Below, in pieces: positions 36,413 through 46,132 of a stretch of 64,000 nucleotides of DNA (its first letter is position 1; each line of letters opens with the position of its first letter). The DNA comes from Photobacterium indicum (GTDB lineage: Bacteria; Pseudomonadota; Gammaproteobacteria; Enterobacterales; Vibrionaceae): NCBI RefSeq assembly GCF_003026215.1, contig NZ_PYOC01000011.1:89650-153649 (forward strand), read 5' to 3'. A program made the position numbers and the translations under genes. The notes beneath the pieces were generated by a model. The model saw nothing but the letters and a program-made list of their open reading frames with translations. It was not told the DNA's origin and made no database searches.

Positions 36413-36901
36413 TTACAACGTAATTCGCGTCAAAAAACCGTCGATATGTATTGTCTCATTTTCATACGATAATTCCAGCCCTTTACCGTCAATTATCTGG
36501 TATTCACAAGAATTATAACCACTTGAGTTCACAGTTTTTTTATTAGACAAACTTATATAAGGCGAGACTACTTGTTCACCAGATAATAAAATCCACATTT
36601 TCGTACAATTTATTTGCCTTGATTCGACCACTATTGGCCACCCAAGCGTGGTAAAACTCAAGTCTATATTATCAACGGTTATATGATTAGGTTTATCATT
36701 AAGTTCCCATAAATTACGGAGACTTACCGCATTATTATAAAAGTTACTAACCGTCAATTTTACTTTTGTCTCTTCCAGTTTTTCATTCAGTTGTGACCAT
36801 TTACCAAGTAGAACGACTATTAGTAACAGCATAAGTGTCAACCAAATAAACCCTTTCAATCGAGTAAAAGGCAGTCGCTCAAACACCCCGTGCAACATCA
36901 A
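36413..36901 (-). CDS. mshF: MshF, MSHA biogenesis protein
   Basis: A 162-residue bitopic protein with one membrane helix (about residues 17-33, GFIWLTLMLLLIVVLLG) followed by a short coiled stretch and a small domain with two cysteines. Homology is limited to MSHA loci and its molecular role is unknown. It overlaps the end of mshG by 23 nt. The call depends strongly on its place between mshG and mshB. Confidence 0.82.
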   Translation of the reverse strand: MMLHGVFERLPFTRLKGFIWLTLMLLLIVVLLGKWSQLNEKLEETKVKLTVSNFYNNAVSLRNLWELNDKPNHITVDNIDLSFTTLGWPIVVESRQINCTKMWILLSGEQVVSPYISLSNKKTVNSSGYNSCEYQIIDGKGLELSYENETIHIDGFLTRITL

Positions 36902-38099
36902 GCATGCCCCACATTGGTAGGAAAATACCCAAGGCTAAAATCAAGACCATTACAGCAACGACCAACAATAAAAGCGGCTCTATGCGTGCTGTTAAGGTTT
37001 TTAAATCGTATTCAACTTCACGATCGTAAAAATCAGAGACTTCTAATAGCAAGTTATCGACTTGGCCCGTCTCTTCACCGACCGCGATCATCTGCAAAAC
37101 TAACGGGGTAAACACACCTGAATCGGTGGCCGTACTGGTAATACTGTTACCGCTTTCGATTCCATTTTTCATTTCAATTAAGCGGTTCTCTAAAAAGCGA
37201 TTACCCAACGCTTCTGCTGACATTTGAATTGCCTGATTCAGCGGTACACCCGCCCTAATCATTAAGGCAAAAGTTCGAGAGAAACGTGACATCTGAGCAC
37301 GGTTAACTATATGGCCTACCACAGGGGTTTTAAGCCGCCAACTATCCCAACGTTCTTGACCGTTAGGGGTTCGTCGCCACATTTTAAGCGCTAACGTACT
37401 AACGATTCCGGCACCCAGCATTAAGGGCCAATAGTGAACAAAGAAATTTGACGTGCCAATTAAGATCCGAGTCGGTAACGGTAAATCGACACCAAAGCGC
37501 GCAAACATAGAGGCAAATTGAGGGATCACTTTAATATTCAACACTACCATCGCGAGCATAATCGCGGAGATCACAAACAACGGATAACGCATCGCTGATT
37601 TAATTCGACGGCGTGTTTCCATTTCTTGTTCAAAATAGTGAGCTAGCTGTAATAAGGATTCATCCAGTCGACCAGTGTTTTCACCAACGTGAATCATCGA
37701 AACAAACAAGTCAGAAAAAACCCGACGATGCTGTTTCATCGCAGCCGACAATGAATGACCATTGGTTAAGTCAGTCATAACTGCATCCAATGTTTCTTTC
37801 ATTAGAGGATGGCTAGCACTCTGCCCTAACCCTTTGATGGCCCTTAATAGCGGCACACCGGCTTTGGTTAAACTGTAAAGCTGACGACAAAAAATCACTA
37901 AAGCTTCTAGTGGAATATCATTTTGAAACAGTTGCTTAAAATCGAAGCTATCCCCTTTGGCCTTACCTTGGCGGATCTCTAAAGGAATAATGCCTTGGCG
38001 CATCAGTACATCGGCTGCAACCTCTTGGTTAGCCGCTTCTACTTGTCCGCGTTGTAATTGACCTTTGCTACCTCGGCCACGGTAATTAAATACTGGCAT
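36879..38099 (-). CDS. mshG: MshG, inner-membrane platform protein of the MSHA pilus
   Basis: A 406-residue GspF/PilC-family protein with two T2SSF domains (about 70-193 and 273-396; FCRQLYSLTKAGVPLLRAIK and FSRTFALMIRAGVPLNQAIQ mark the repeats) and three membrane helices. It links the MshE ATPase to pilin extraction from the membrane. The start is the ATG at 38099, 8 nt after AGGA; an in-frame TTG one codon earlier is not needed. It follows mshE by about 10 bp. Confidence 0.95.
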   Translation of the reverse strand: MPVFNYRGRGSKGQLQRGQVEAANQEVAADVLMRQGIIPLEIRQGKAKGDSFDFKQLFQNDIPLEALVIFCRQLYSLTKAGVPLLRAIKGLGQSASHPLMKETLDAVMTDLTNGHSLSAAMKQHRRVFSDLFVSMIHVGENTGRLDESLLQLAHYFEQEMETRRRIKSAMRYPLFVISAIMLAMVVLNIKVIPQFASMFARFGVDLPLPTRILIGTSNFFVHYWPLMLGAGIVSTLALKMWRRTPNGQERWDSWRLKTPVVGHIVNRAQMSRFSRTFALMIRAGVPLNQAIQMSAEALGNRFLENRLIEMKNGIESGNSITSTATDSGVFTPLVLQMIAVGEETGQVDNLLLEVSDFYDREVEYDLKTLTARIEPLLLLVVAVMVLILALGIFLPMWGMLDVARGV

Positions 38100-38109
38100 C
38101 AACTATGTC

Positions 38110-39822
38110 CTAACCCAAAAAGCCATCATTAAGATCGCCGTCCCCCAGAATAAGTACTTCATCAAGGCTGGTTCGCCCCTCGAGTGCTAATCCCATCGCT
38201 GAAGCAACTAAGGGTTGGTAACCTTCAGATTCACGGGCTATCTGACTAAATAACACTGCGTTATTATCACGAAGGGCATCCATCATAGCTTGATTCATTT
38301 CAAGTAATTCAAACACACCAATACGCCCTTTGTAACCAGTAAAGTTACAGGTTTGACAGCCTCGACCTCGGTGAAATTCACGGTGTTGATGCTCAGGAAA
38401 ACGCGCCTTTAGCCACTGGGTTTGAGCGGCATCGGGGGTTTCAATTTCACCACAGTCACGACATACACGACGTACTAAACGCTGCGCTAATACCGCACGC
38501 ACTGCACTCGCGACTAAGTAACCGGGGGCTTCCATATCCATCATTCGCAGTGCGCTATCTATCGCATCATTGGTATGTAAGGTGGATAACACTAGGTGGC
38601 CAGTTAACGCTGAACGCAAGCCGATTTCGACCGTTTCTTGGTCGCGCATTTCACCCACCAGAATAATGTCGGGATCTTGACGTAAAAAAGTACGCAATAT
38701 AGAAGAAAACGTCAGACCAATTTTACTGTTCACTTGTACCTGATTAACCCGTGGTAAACGGTATTCCACCGGATCTTCAGCTGTGATCAGTTTTTTACCC
38801 GGCTTATTCAATTCGCTGAGTGCACCATACAGCGTGGTGGTTTTACCTGACCCCGTAGGGCCAGTTACTAAAATCATACCGTGAGGGCGTTTTAGCTGTC
38901 GACGAAACCGCTGCAAAATATCTGTCGGCATGCCGACTTCATCGAGGTTTAGAATACCTGCCGATTGGTCAAGTAAACGCATTACAACCGATTCGCCGTG
39001 TTGCACTGGCATGGTAGAAACACGCACATCGACAGAATGCCCGCGTACTTTGACATTAAAACGCCCATCTTGTGGCAGACGTTTTTCAGATATATCGAGG
39101 CCACTCATTAATTTAAGGCGTAAGACTAACGCCGATGCCACACTGGCTTCATTTAATAATGTTTCATGTAATACGCCATCAATACGCTGACGAATACGAA
39201 GTACATCGGTATCAGGTTCGATGTGAATATCTGACGCACCGACTTGAATCGCATCTTCAAATAATGAATTGATCAGCTTAACAACGGTGACTTCTTCGTT
39301 GTCATCATCAAAGCCAAAAGCAAACACTGAGTCCGTTTTGTGCTCAGCTTGTAACTGCTCTGCAAAGGACACAATTTCTTTCGTGCGTCGGTAATAACGA
39401 TCAAATGCCGCAATCAATTGACGTTCACGTGCTATTACTAACTCAACTCGGTATTCACCTAGCTGGTTATACACCGCTTCTTGAGCCGCAAGATCGGCAG
39501 GATCACTCATTGCAACCCGAACGGTGTCGCCACGATGATCGATAACTAATGCACGTAAACGGCGAGCATGCACTTCTGATAGTAGCGATACCGCTTCCAT
39601 ATCAATGTTAGCGCGCGTTAAGTCGACTAACGGGATATCAAGCTGTTGCGACAAAAACGACAACATCTGTTGTTCAGTTAAGAACCCCATGTTGATCAAT
39701 GTATCGCCGAGCTTTCGCCCAGTACTTTGCTGCTGTGAAAGTGCTTGTTCTAATTGAGCTTGAGCAACAATGCCTTCATCAACCAGCAAGTCACCAAGAC
39801 GTTTTCTTAATCTAATCTGCAT
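38110..39822 (-). CDS. mshE: MshE, MSHA pilus extension ATPase with c-di-GMP-binding N-domain
   Basis: A 570-residue GspE/PilB-type ATPase. The N-terminus carries two tandem MshEN-type motifs, RLGDLLVDEGIVAQAQLEQA and, about 30 residues later, KLGDTLINMGFLTEQQMLSF, the pattern known to bind c-di-GMP in V. cholerae MshE. The catalytic part has Walker A GPTGSGKTTTLYGA, an Asp box, Walker B ILVGEMRDQET, the His box LSTLHTNDA and a Cys4 zinc element (CRDCGE and CQTCNFTGYKG). It drives pilus assembly in response to c-di-GMP. Ligand binding is inferred from the family. Confidence 0.95.
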   Translation of the reverse strand: MQIRLRKRLGDLLVDEGIVAQAQLEQALSQQQSTGRKLGDTLINMGFLTEQQMLSFLSQQLDIPLVDLTRANIDMEAVSLLSEVHARRLRALVIDHRGDTVRVAMSDPADLAAQEAVYNQLGEYRVELVIARERQLIAAFDRYYRRTKEIVSFAEQLQAEHKTDSVFAFGFDDDNEEVTVVKLINSLFEDAIQVGASDIHIEPDTDVLRIRQRIDGVLHETLLNEASVASALVLRLKLMSGLDISEKRLPQDGRFNVKVRGHSVDVRVSTMPVQHGESVVMRLLDQSAGILNLDEVGMPTDILQRFRRQLKRPHGMILVTGPTGSGKTTTLYGALSELNKPGKKLITAEDPVEYRLPRVNQVQVNSKIGLTFSSILRTFLRQDPDIILVGEMRDQETVEIGLRSALTGHLVLSTLHTNDAIDSALRMMDMEAPGYLVASAVRAVLAQRLVRRVCRDCGEIETPDAAQTQWLKARFPEHQHREFHRGRGCQTCNFTGYKGRIGVFELLEMNQAMMDALRDNNAVLFSQIARESEGYQPLVASAMGLALEGRTSLDEVLILGDGDLNDGFLG

Positions 39823-39826
39823 CGTC

Positions 39827-41005
39827 TTAGCTCTCTTTTGCTGATAATAACGACAAGCGTTGTTGAATAAACTGTTGTGATTTAGCGGATACCCGCCCCA
39901 TTAATAAGGCTTGCTGATACGCTTCTTTTGCTTTTTTACCATTGCTGTCACGCTCTAATGCAATGCCTAACCCCATCCACCAGCGTCCATCATAAGGCTC
40001 TGACTTCACTAATTGTTGGTAACTATTAAGCGCCATTGCATTATTTTTAAGCTGCTGTGATAACGCGCCACGCATCGCCATGTAAGCAGCATTTTCTTCT
40101 TTAGGAATACGCGCTAATACATTTAATGCCGCTTGTGGTTGTGATTCATTCACCAAGAGCTTGGCGAGAGTTAAGCGGAGTTCTGGCTGCTCCCCCTCTC
40201 GTGATAACCCTTGCTGCAGCACAGCAAGCGCTTTGCGGGTATCCGTTTTACCGTAATACAGTGCCGCCAGCTTTTGACGCACTTTAATCCGATCTGGCTG
40301 GTACTTAATGGCTGATTCTAAATGCACAATGGCTTTCTTGCTGTCACCTTGTTGTAGCAATTTCATTGCACGACCGTATTCAATATCGGCAAGTTGCTGG
40401 GTATTCAGTTCCACCGTTTCAATACTTAAACCTTCATCATCATTGCCCCAAGATGCCGTTTCTTCATCAACGTTTTGAGGAAGATTTTCTTGACGTTCAA
40501 TATACTCAACCGCGATGGGCATCGGTTTAGGCAGTGCTTTTTTCGGCGTAGCTGGTGTGATGTTAGCGATTTCTTTCACCTTCACCTCAACAACAGTCTT
40601 AGGTTCAGGTTTTACTTGCAGCGCCACTTTAGGGGCTACCTTGATTTCAGGTTTAGATTCAGGTTTAGGTTCAAATTTTTCTTCTGATATAGACGCTGTG
40701 GCAATGCTTTCAACTGATGCAACAGGCACGTCGACAGCTGGATTTTTAGCAATAGACTTTTCAACAACAGAGGGTTCAGCCTCTGCATGTGAAGCCACGA
40801 CAGCCGTATCCGGTTGACCTTGTTGGCCAAACCACCAGCCAGCAGCCCCAGATAGCACAGTAATACACAGACCCGCGGCTGCCACTAATGGCCATTTTTT
40901 AGCTGGTACTGGCCTGATATAAGCGGCAACTAATGGATCCGTTTTAGCTGTGTTTTTTGCGTTTTGCTGCGCAAGCTCGTTAAGCTTTTTATTTATTTCA
41001 CTCAT
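39827..41005 (-). CDS. mshN: MshN, MSHA biogenesis TPR protein
   Basis: A 392-residue protein with one membrane helix (about 42-60), a Pro/Lys/Glu-rich linker containing KPE/KPEPK repeats (about 105-165) and C-terminal TPR repeats (about 210-390). It lies beside the MshM ATPase, an arrangement resembling ExeA/ExeB-type pairs that help secretin assembly; that role is inferred. The start at 41005 follows GGTGGAG by 6 nt. In-frame ATGs upstream (41020, 41041) would overlap mshM. Confidence 0.88.
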   Translation of the reverse strand: MSEINKKLNELAQQNAKNTAKTDPLVAAYIRPVPAKKWPLVAAAGLCITVLSGAAGWWFGQQGQPDTAVVASHAEAEPSVVEKSIAKNPAVDVPVASVESIATASISEEKFEPKPESKPEIKVAPKVALQVKPEPKTVVEVKVKEIANITPATPKKALPKPMPIAVEYIERQENLPQNVDEETASWGNDDEGLSIETVELNTQQLADIEYGRAMKLLQQGDSKKAIVHLESAIKYQPDRIKVRQKLAALYYGKTDTRKALAVLQQGLSREGEQPELRLTLAKLLVNESQPQAALNVLARIPKEENAAYMAMRGALSQQLKNNAMALNSYQQLVKSEPYDGRWWMGLGIALERDSNGKKAKEAYQQALLMGRVSAKSQQFIQQRLSLLSAKES

Positions 41006-41007
41006 GC

Positions 41008-41850
41008 TTAACTCCACCCCCATAATACGGGGTATGTCCACTTAGGTTGTCGTGCGCTTAATGTATCTTTAATTGCCATGAGTACTTCTTTGTTCGTGAC
41101 TTTCCGTTGATTGCTGCCGTATGCCGCAATTAATGCTTTATGACATAACTGATTAATTATTCTTGGAATTCCTTGGCTAGATTTCCATAATGCGCGGTAA
41201 TCAGGCTGGGTAAATAAGACTTTACGGCAACCAGCCTGTTGCAACCTGTATTCGATATACGAGATCGTTTCAGCCAAATCTAACGGGCGTAAATTAGCGC
41301 GAAAAGTAATTCGCTGACGAAACTGGCGTAAATTATGCCGTGCCAAACGTTGATCTAATTCAGGTTGGCCAAGCAACACAATCTGAAGCAGTTTTTCTTG
41401 CTCCGTTTCTAAATTACCCAGCAAGCGAATAACTTCAAGCGCCTCGTCTGGCAAGGCTTGCGCTTCATCAAGCAATACAACTACAGTTTTCCCTTGGCTT
41501 TTTCGCTGAATCAATTCGTCATGAATACGCTCAGTGAGTGTGGTGTTATCACCATCTCGACTTAAGTTCAGCTCACTCGCTAAAGCAGCCCGCAGTTCAT
41601 GCCCATTCATTGCTGGGGTCGGCAAATACGCCAGATCAAACCGCTCTGGCAGTTGATTGATCAGCATGCGGCACACCAGTGTTTTACCGGTACCCACCTC
41701 ACCCGAGATTTGAATAATTCCCTCACCCATTTCTAACGCTGACAATACCGTTTGAATTGCCTCTAAATGAGGAGGCAATGCATAAAATAACGACGTATTT
41801 GGCGTTAAAGCAAAAGGGGCTTGATTTAATCTAAAGTGAGACTGATACAT
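41008..41850 (-). CDS. mshM: MshM, AAA ATPase of the MSHA locus
   Basis: A 280-residue ExeA-type AAA+ ATPase: N-terminal YQSHFRLNQAPFALTPNTSL, Walker A GEVGTGKT at about residue 50, Walker B VVVLLDEAQALP, and a C-terminal winged-helix-like region (IPRIINQLCHKALIAAY). Related ATPases help localise secretins through peptidoglycan. It lacks a peptidoglycan-binding domain. It sits between mshL (3 bp gap) and mshN (2 bp gap). Confidence 0.92.
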   Translation of the reverse strand: MYQSHFRLNQAPFALTPNTSLFYALPPHLEAIQTVLSALEMGEGIIQISGEVGTGKTLVCRMLINQLPERFDLAYLPTPAMNGHELRAALASELNLSRDGDNTTLTERIHDELIQRKSQGKTVVVLLDEAQALPDEALEVIRLLGNLETEQEKLLQIVLLGQPELDQRLARHNLRQFRQRITFRANLRPLDLAETISYIEYRLQQAGCRKVLFTQPDYRALWKSSQGIPRIINQLCHKALIAAYGSNQRKVTNKEVLMAIKDTLSARQPKWTYPVLWGWS

Positions 41851-41853
41851 GGC

Positions 41854-43533
41854 TCAACCTTGCTCAGGGAACCATTCAGTTACCAATGCACGAGATCGTT
41901 CGATCTCTTGCTGCCACGTCTGATCATCAACCACTGTCGGCTTAAGCAAAATCACCAGTTCCGTTTTCGACTGCACTTTATTGACGTTTCTAAATAAATG
42001 CCCAAGACCTGGAATATCACCTAAGAAAGGGACTTTAGAGACTTGATCATTGATTGCTGACTTCATCAAACCACCGATAACAACAACATCACCACTACGA
42101 GCAAAAATGACCGAATCAGATTCTCGGATAGAGCTTTTAGCGAGTGGTAGTTTATACACGCCGAATGTTGCACCTAGATCGATATCTTTGGTCTCGTTAA
42201 CCACATCAACAACAGTAGGGTGAACATGTAACAACACGCCACCCTCATCATCAATCTGCGGGGTAACATCTAATGAGATACCAGAAAAGAATGGGGTAAG
42301 TTCTATATCTGGCGCTGAAGTGCTGTTATCACCACTGACTTCACCACCAGAAATATCAGTAACGAAGTATTGATCGCCACCGACTTTAATCACGGCTTTT
42401 TGGTTGTTAGCAGCTGTCACTCGCGGGCTAGATAGCACATTCAGATCGCCTTGTGTTTCAAGAAAGCTCAATACCGCCTCAAAATTACCATCACTGATAG
42501 TGACATTGGTTTGCCCACCCAACAAGGATGAAATAGCATCACCACCCGGTAAGGCTGCCGGACCAGTGCGCCCAAAGATAATATCGGTACCACCAATGCT
42601 TGAGGTTATATTGCTCCAGTTAACGCCCTGCTGATAACCATCGCTGAGTGTGACTTCCATTATTTTGGTTTCAAGCACAACTTGCCGCTTTAACCGCTTT
42701 TTCGACGCACCAAGAAACTCTTTCACTTCACGTAATTCATTCGGATAAGCACGCACCGAGATCAAGCTCGCTTGCGGTGAAACAACAATAGTTCGCCCTT
42801 CCCCTGAGCCAATCATTGCTTGTACCGCTTTTTCTAACTGCGACCAGAAATCGCTTTCAGACGTTGTTTCAATCGTTGTACCACCGGTAGCTGTACTCGA
42901 ATTATTGCTGTTTGAGCCACTGTCTGAGTTGCTGTTACTGCTATTGTTCGAATTGCTGCTATTACTGTTGTTACTGCTACTATTTGAACTCGATGAGCCT
43001 GAGTCACTGTTCGTAATTGAGCCTGTAGTGATAGAAGTCAGGGAAATGCCACGGCGCTTAAGCTGTAAATAGTCAACAGGAATCGATTCGGTGCGCAATG
43101 TCGCTGGGAATATTTGAATTATGTTCCCCTTACGTGTGGCGCTATAACCATAAATATCAGAAACAACATCCAAGACTTCATCTAGCGTTACATCACGTAA
43201 TGTTAAAGAGATACGACCTTGTACATTGGGATGGATCACCATGTTTAATTGCGTGCCTTTCACCAAACTACCAAAGAAGGTACGTGCCTCAACATTTCGC
43301 GCGCTAACACGAAAACGTTTCTCTAAAGCTGATGATGCCATGTAATCATTACTGCCAAAGCTCGGCATCAAATCATCATTAACCGCTGAAGGTAAATCAT
43401 CTAGCGGACGACTGTTTGCCTCGTTTGCAGCAACATTTAACGCTTCTTTTATTTCAACCGGATCTTGATGTCCCATATTGGTTGAACAGCCTAATAAAGA
43501 GGCTAAAAGTATTCCTATGACTAATCCACGCAT
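41854..43533 (-). CDS. mshL: MshL, outer-membrane secretin of the MSHA pilus
   Basis: A 559-residue secretin with a lipoprotein signal (LLASLLGC lipobox, Cys at residue 16), an N0-like domain (about 75-150), a Ser/Asn-rich low-complexity linker (about 172-212), an N1 domain and the C-terminal secretin barrel (about 290-540, VPFLGDIPGLGHLF near the end). It forms the outer-membrane channel through which the pilus emerges. It overlaps none of its neighbours but is spaced by only 3-9 bp. Confidence 0.94.
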   Translation of the reverse strand: MRGLVIGILLASLLGCSTNMGHQDPVEIKEALNVAANEANSRPLDDLPSAVNDDLMPSFGSNDYMASSALEKRFRVSARNVEARTFFGSLVKGTQLNMVIHPNVQGRISLTLRDVTLDEVLDVVSDIYGYSATRKGNIIQIFPATLRTESIPVDYLQLKRRGISLTSITTGSITNSDSGSSSSNSSSNNSNSSNSNNSSNSNSDSGSNSNNSSTATGGTTIETTSESDFWSQLEKAVQAMIGSGEGRTIVVSPQASLISVRAYPNELREVKEFLGASKKRLKRQVVLETKIMEVTLSDGYQQGVNWSNITSSIGGTDIIFGRTGPAALPGGDAISSLLGGQTNVTISDGNFEAVLSFLETQGDLNVLSSPRVTAANNQKAVIKVGGDQYFVTDISGGEVSGDNSTSAPDIELTPFFSGISLDVTPQIDDEGGVLLHVHPTVVDVVNETKDIDLGATFGVYKLPLAKSSIRESDSVIFARSGDVVVIGGLMKSAINDQVSKVPFLGDIPGLGHLFRNVNKVQSKTELVILLKPTVVDDQTWQQEIERSRALVTEWFPEQG

Positions 43534-43542
43534 GCTAGCTGC

Positions 43543-43875
43543 TTACCTTTCAATTATTTTTATATTGTCAGCGAATAATTCCAAACGCCACTGCTTACCG
43601 CCACGGCTCACTGTGACAAAATCATCTTGAATATGAGTCAGGGTATAACCGCTTACTTTCCCACCTACACCAATGGATATATTATTCAATATGGCAGTGC
43701 ACGTATCTGCCTCATCGCACAATATGCTTTGTAATGTCGGCACATAACTCCGCTTTGCTGTCTGCTTTTTTACTGGAGCACTCCAACCTAGCGGTGCGGT
43801 AGGATCTTGGCTTGCCTGAGTAACGCCGGTTGCTAGCATCATTAAAATAGCGCTAATAAAACTGAACTTACCCAC
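43543..43875 (-). CDS. mshK: MshK, MSHA biogenesis protein
   Basis: A 110-residue exported protein: N-terminal signal peptide (about 1-21, ending TGVTQA), then a small domain with QDPTAPLGW and a Cys pair (ILCDEADTCTAI). Its size and position between mshJ and mshL suggest a PilP/GspC-like periplasmic linker between the inner-membrane alignment proteins and the secretin; that is inferred. It overlaps mshJ by 8 nt. Confidence 0.85.
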   Translation of the reverse strand: MGKFSFISAILMMLATGVTQASQDPTAPLGWSAPVKKQTAKRSYVPTLQSILCDEADTCTAILNNISIGVGGKVSGYTLTHIQDDFVTVSRGGKQWRLELFADNIKIIER

Positions 43876-44503
43876 CGATAAAATCCTTACTTTCGCCTAG
43901 AGTGTAAACATTTAACGTAATATCAGCCCAAGGGTATTTATCAACCTGGTAGCTAAAACTTCGCCAGTAATACTTCACCGGTAATGCTTCTAATTGCTCG
44001 AGATAATTAACTACATCAAAGTAGCGACCACGAAGTGTTAACTGTACGGGATGAATATAATAGCCTTCATCATCGCCATTGATTAGCTGTACAGGTGCCT
44101 GTGATTCTAATGAGACAAGCTTCAAACGTGTGGTTCGTCGTAACACTTCTTCCATTAAACCCGACATCTGTATTGGTGTTACCAAGCTCGCAACACGATC
44201 TGTTAGTTGCTCATTTAAGCTATCCGTCTGTTGCTCTAAACGTTCGATTTTCTTATCTACGTCATTATTTGGATCACTGTTGAGCTTTCGATTAATCACG
44301 GCAATTTGATTATCACTACTCACGAGTTCGTTAGCTGCTGAAACAAGTTGTCGTTTAACTGACGTAACATCTTTCATTGTTGGCTCAATCACCACAACAA
44401 AACCCACAAACAGTAATGCAACCCAACCAGATATCAGTATCAAGATTTGTTCGCGACGTGTCAGCAGATCAAAACGGTCGTTCAATTGTTGCCAACCATT
44501 CAT
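43868..44503 (-). CDS. mshJ: MshJ, PilO-like inner-membrane alignment protein
   Basis: A 211-residue bitopic protein with a membrane helix at about 20-42 (ILILISGWVALLFVGFVVVI), a periplasmic coiled coil (about 45-110) and a C-terminal ferredoxin-like domain, the PilO/GspM plan. It probably pairs with MshI. It starts inside the mshI stop (ATGA). Confidence 0.88.
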   Translation of the reverse strand: MNGWQQLNDRFDLLTRREQILILISGWVALLFVGFVVVIEPTMKDVTSVKRQLVSAANELVSSDNQIAVINRKLNSDPNNDVDKKIERLEQQTDSLNEQLTDRVASLVTPIQMSGLMEEVLRRTTRLKLVSLESQAPVQLINGDDEGYYIHPVQLTLRGRYFDVVNYLEQLEALPVKYYWRSFSYQVDKYPWADITLNVYTLGESKDFIGG

Positions 44504-45975
44504 TTTTTGCTCTCCTGTTGTGCCGCCGTTCTATCGGCTAATAATCTAAACGTCACGATATTTTTCTCATTACGCCCCAGTGATAGCAGCTGGAAACGAC
44601 GCTCAGATAAAGATGGGTATTGTTTAAATGCTTTTAGCCAACCAGGAACTGCATCAGGGCTGCGCGCTAACCCTTCCAAATCGAGTGCTTTACCGGTCGC
44701 ACGAATTCGATTAACTGAAATATCACCGCTTGCCGCATCTGACAATTGCTTTAACATTCCGGCATAGCCTACTTTTAGACTGTCATCATGATTTTCAATC
44801 GCTTTTAATGTTGCTTGCTTCGCTGCTAAATCTTGCTCTAGCGAACCCGCTAATTCGACTTTTAGAGGGCTAGGTACATGCTTCGCTAATGCCGCTTTGG
44901 CGCGGTCAAGCTCGGTACGTTTAGCCGTTAGTAATGCTTGCTCTACTGCTAACTTTTCTTTAACTACGTAGTTTTTCCACTGGTACCAGCCAGTCAATGT
45001 TGCCATTACCACAACAATAATTGCCCAACTAGCAATAACATTCGGCAATGTCAGATAATTTCTTTGTGGCTTTAAAGCATCTGAATAAAGGTTAATGCCA
45101 GAGCCATCAAGCTGATTAAGTGCCGCCCATGCTACACGAGCAGCATTGGTGGTTAACGTTGAATATGCAGGCGCAATAGCACTCACCGAGACACTTAAAC
45201 GCTGACTAAGCTCTTGTGCTAATAAGGCATCATCTTCACCATCACACGAAATGACGAGTTGGTTTATTGGATTATCACGTAATTGTGCACTGAGGAAATC
45301 TAGAGAACGTTGTAATTCAAGTGCTAGATTGTCTAGCTGTAATGCATCACTTTCTGAACCGATTAACGGGTCAGTAAAACCCCGTAATTGACGTTGAAAA
45401 CACAACGTCTGTTGCTTAAACGCGGTTAATTGTAATCCAGCACTTGAGCGACGATGAAGAATGAGCTGACTGAGTGATGAAGACGTAAATTGCCCCCATA
45501 CTATTTCTTCTGCCGAAACCGCTATCAGTTCACCATTTGCATCGGCACAAATTTTAATGAGTTGTTCTATGTGCTTTCGATTAGCAACAAAAACTTGAAG
45601 TCGATCTTTTAATGGCGCCGGAAAACCGTCTGCCACCAAATCCATAGGAGATTCGTTAACAAGATCTTTAACTAAAAAAGGCAATGCCGTGGGTAATTCA
45701 GCACGCGGTATATCAGGTTTCTCAATAAGTAAACTCTGATATAAACCATGACCTAAAACTAATTTTAATTTACAACCAGAAAGGTCATGCTTTTCAAGCA
45801 ACGATTTAATGGCATCAGCCCATTGCCCAGTTCCTGAAATATCAATGCTATCGGTTATACATTGCTGCTCTGATTCATAAACTATTGTTATAGAATCAGC
45901 AAATACAGCTAGGCAAGCTAACTTATGATGACTTTTCTTATTAAAGTATTTATTAAACAAAGCAGTAGACTTCAT
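44500..45975 (-). CDS. mshI: MshI, PilM/PilN-like MSHA assembly protein
   Basis: A 491-residue protein joining a cytoplasmic actin-like PilM/GspL-type half (about 15-300), one membrane helix (about 330-350, VIASWAIIVVVMATLTGWYQ) and a periplasmic PilN-like half with a coiled coil. It likely anchors the MshE ATPase to the envelope. The start MKSTALFNKYF (45975) is chosen from a TTGGA site 5 nt upstream; the frame stays open 25 codons further up without a plausible start. A 157-bp gap to mshH precedes it and may hold a promoter. Confidence 0.88.
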   Translation of the reverse strand: MKSTALFNKYFNKKSHHKLACLAVFADSITIVYESEQQCITDSIDISGTGQWADAIKSLLEKHDLSGCKLKLVLGHGLYQSLLIEKPDIPRAELPTALPFLVKDLVNESPMDLVADGFPAPLKDRLQVFVANRKHIEQLIKICADANGELIAVSAEEIVWGQFTSSSLSQLILHRRSSAGLQLTAFKQQTLCFQRQLRGFTDPLIGSESDALQLDNLALELQRSLDFLSAQLRDNPINQLVISCDGEDDALLAQELSQRLSVSVSAIAPAYSTLTTNAARVAWAALNQLDGSGINLYSDALKPQRNYLTLPNVIASWAIIVVVMATLTGWYQWKNYVVKEKLAVEQALLTAKRTELDRAKAALAKHVPSPLKVELAGSLEQDLAAKQATLKAIENHDDSLKVGYAGMLKQLSDAASGDISVNRIRATGKALDLEGLARSPDAVPGWLKAFKQYPSLSERRFQLLSLGRNEKNIVTFRLLADRTAAQQESKK

Positions 45976-46132
45976 GGATATCCAATACAACTGACTAAAT
46001 ATGTGCAAATATTGCCACAACAACAACGCCAAACAACCGACACGCGTCAATTATTTGACAATAGTACCCGAACATTAATCAAATGAACATATATCGATTG
46101 CTTTTTAATGTATGAGCAAATGTAACATGTCT

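Noticed and set aside
46004..46016. Sigma-54-like TGGCA/TTGCA pair upstream of mshI (minus strand)
   Set aside because: The GG and GC elements are 2 nt too close for a -24/-12 promoter.
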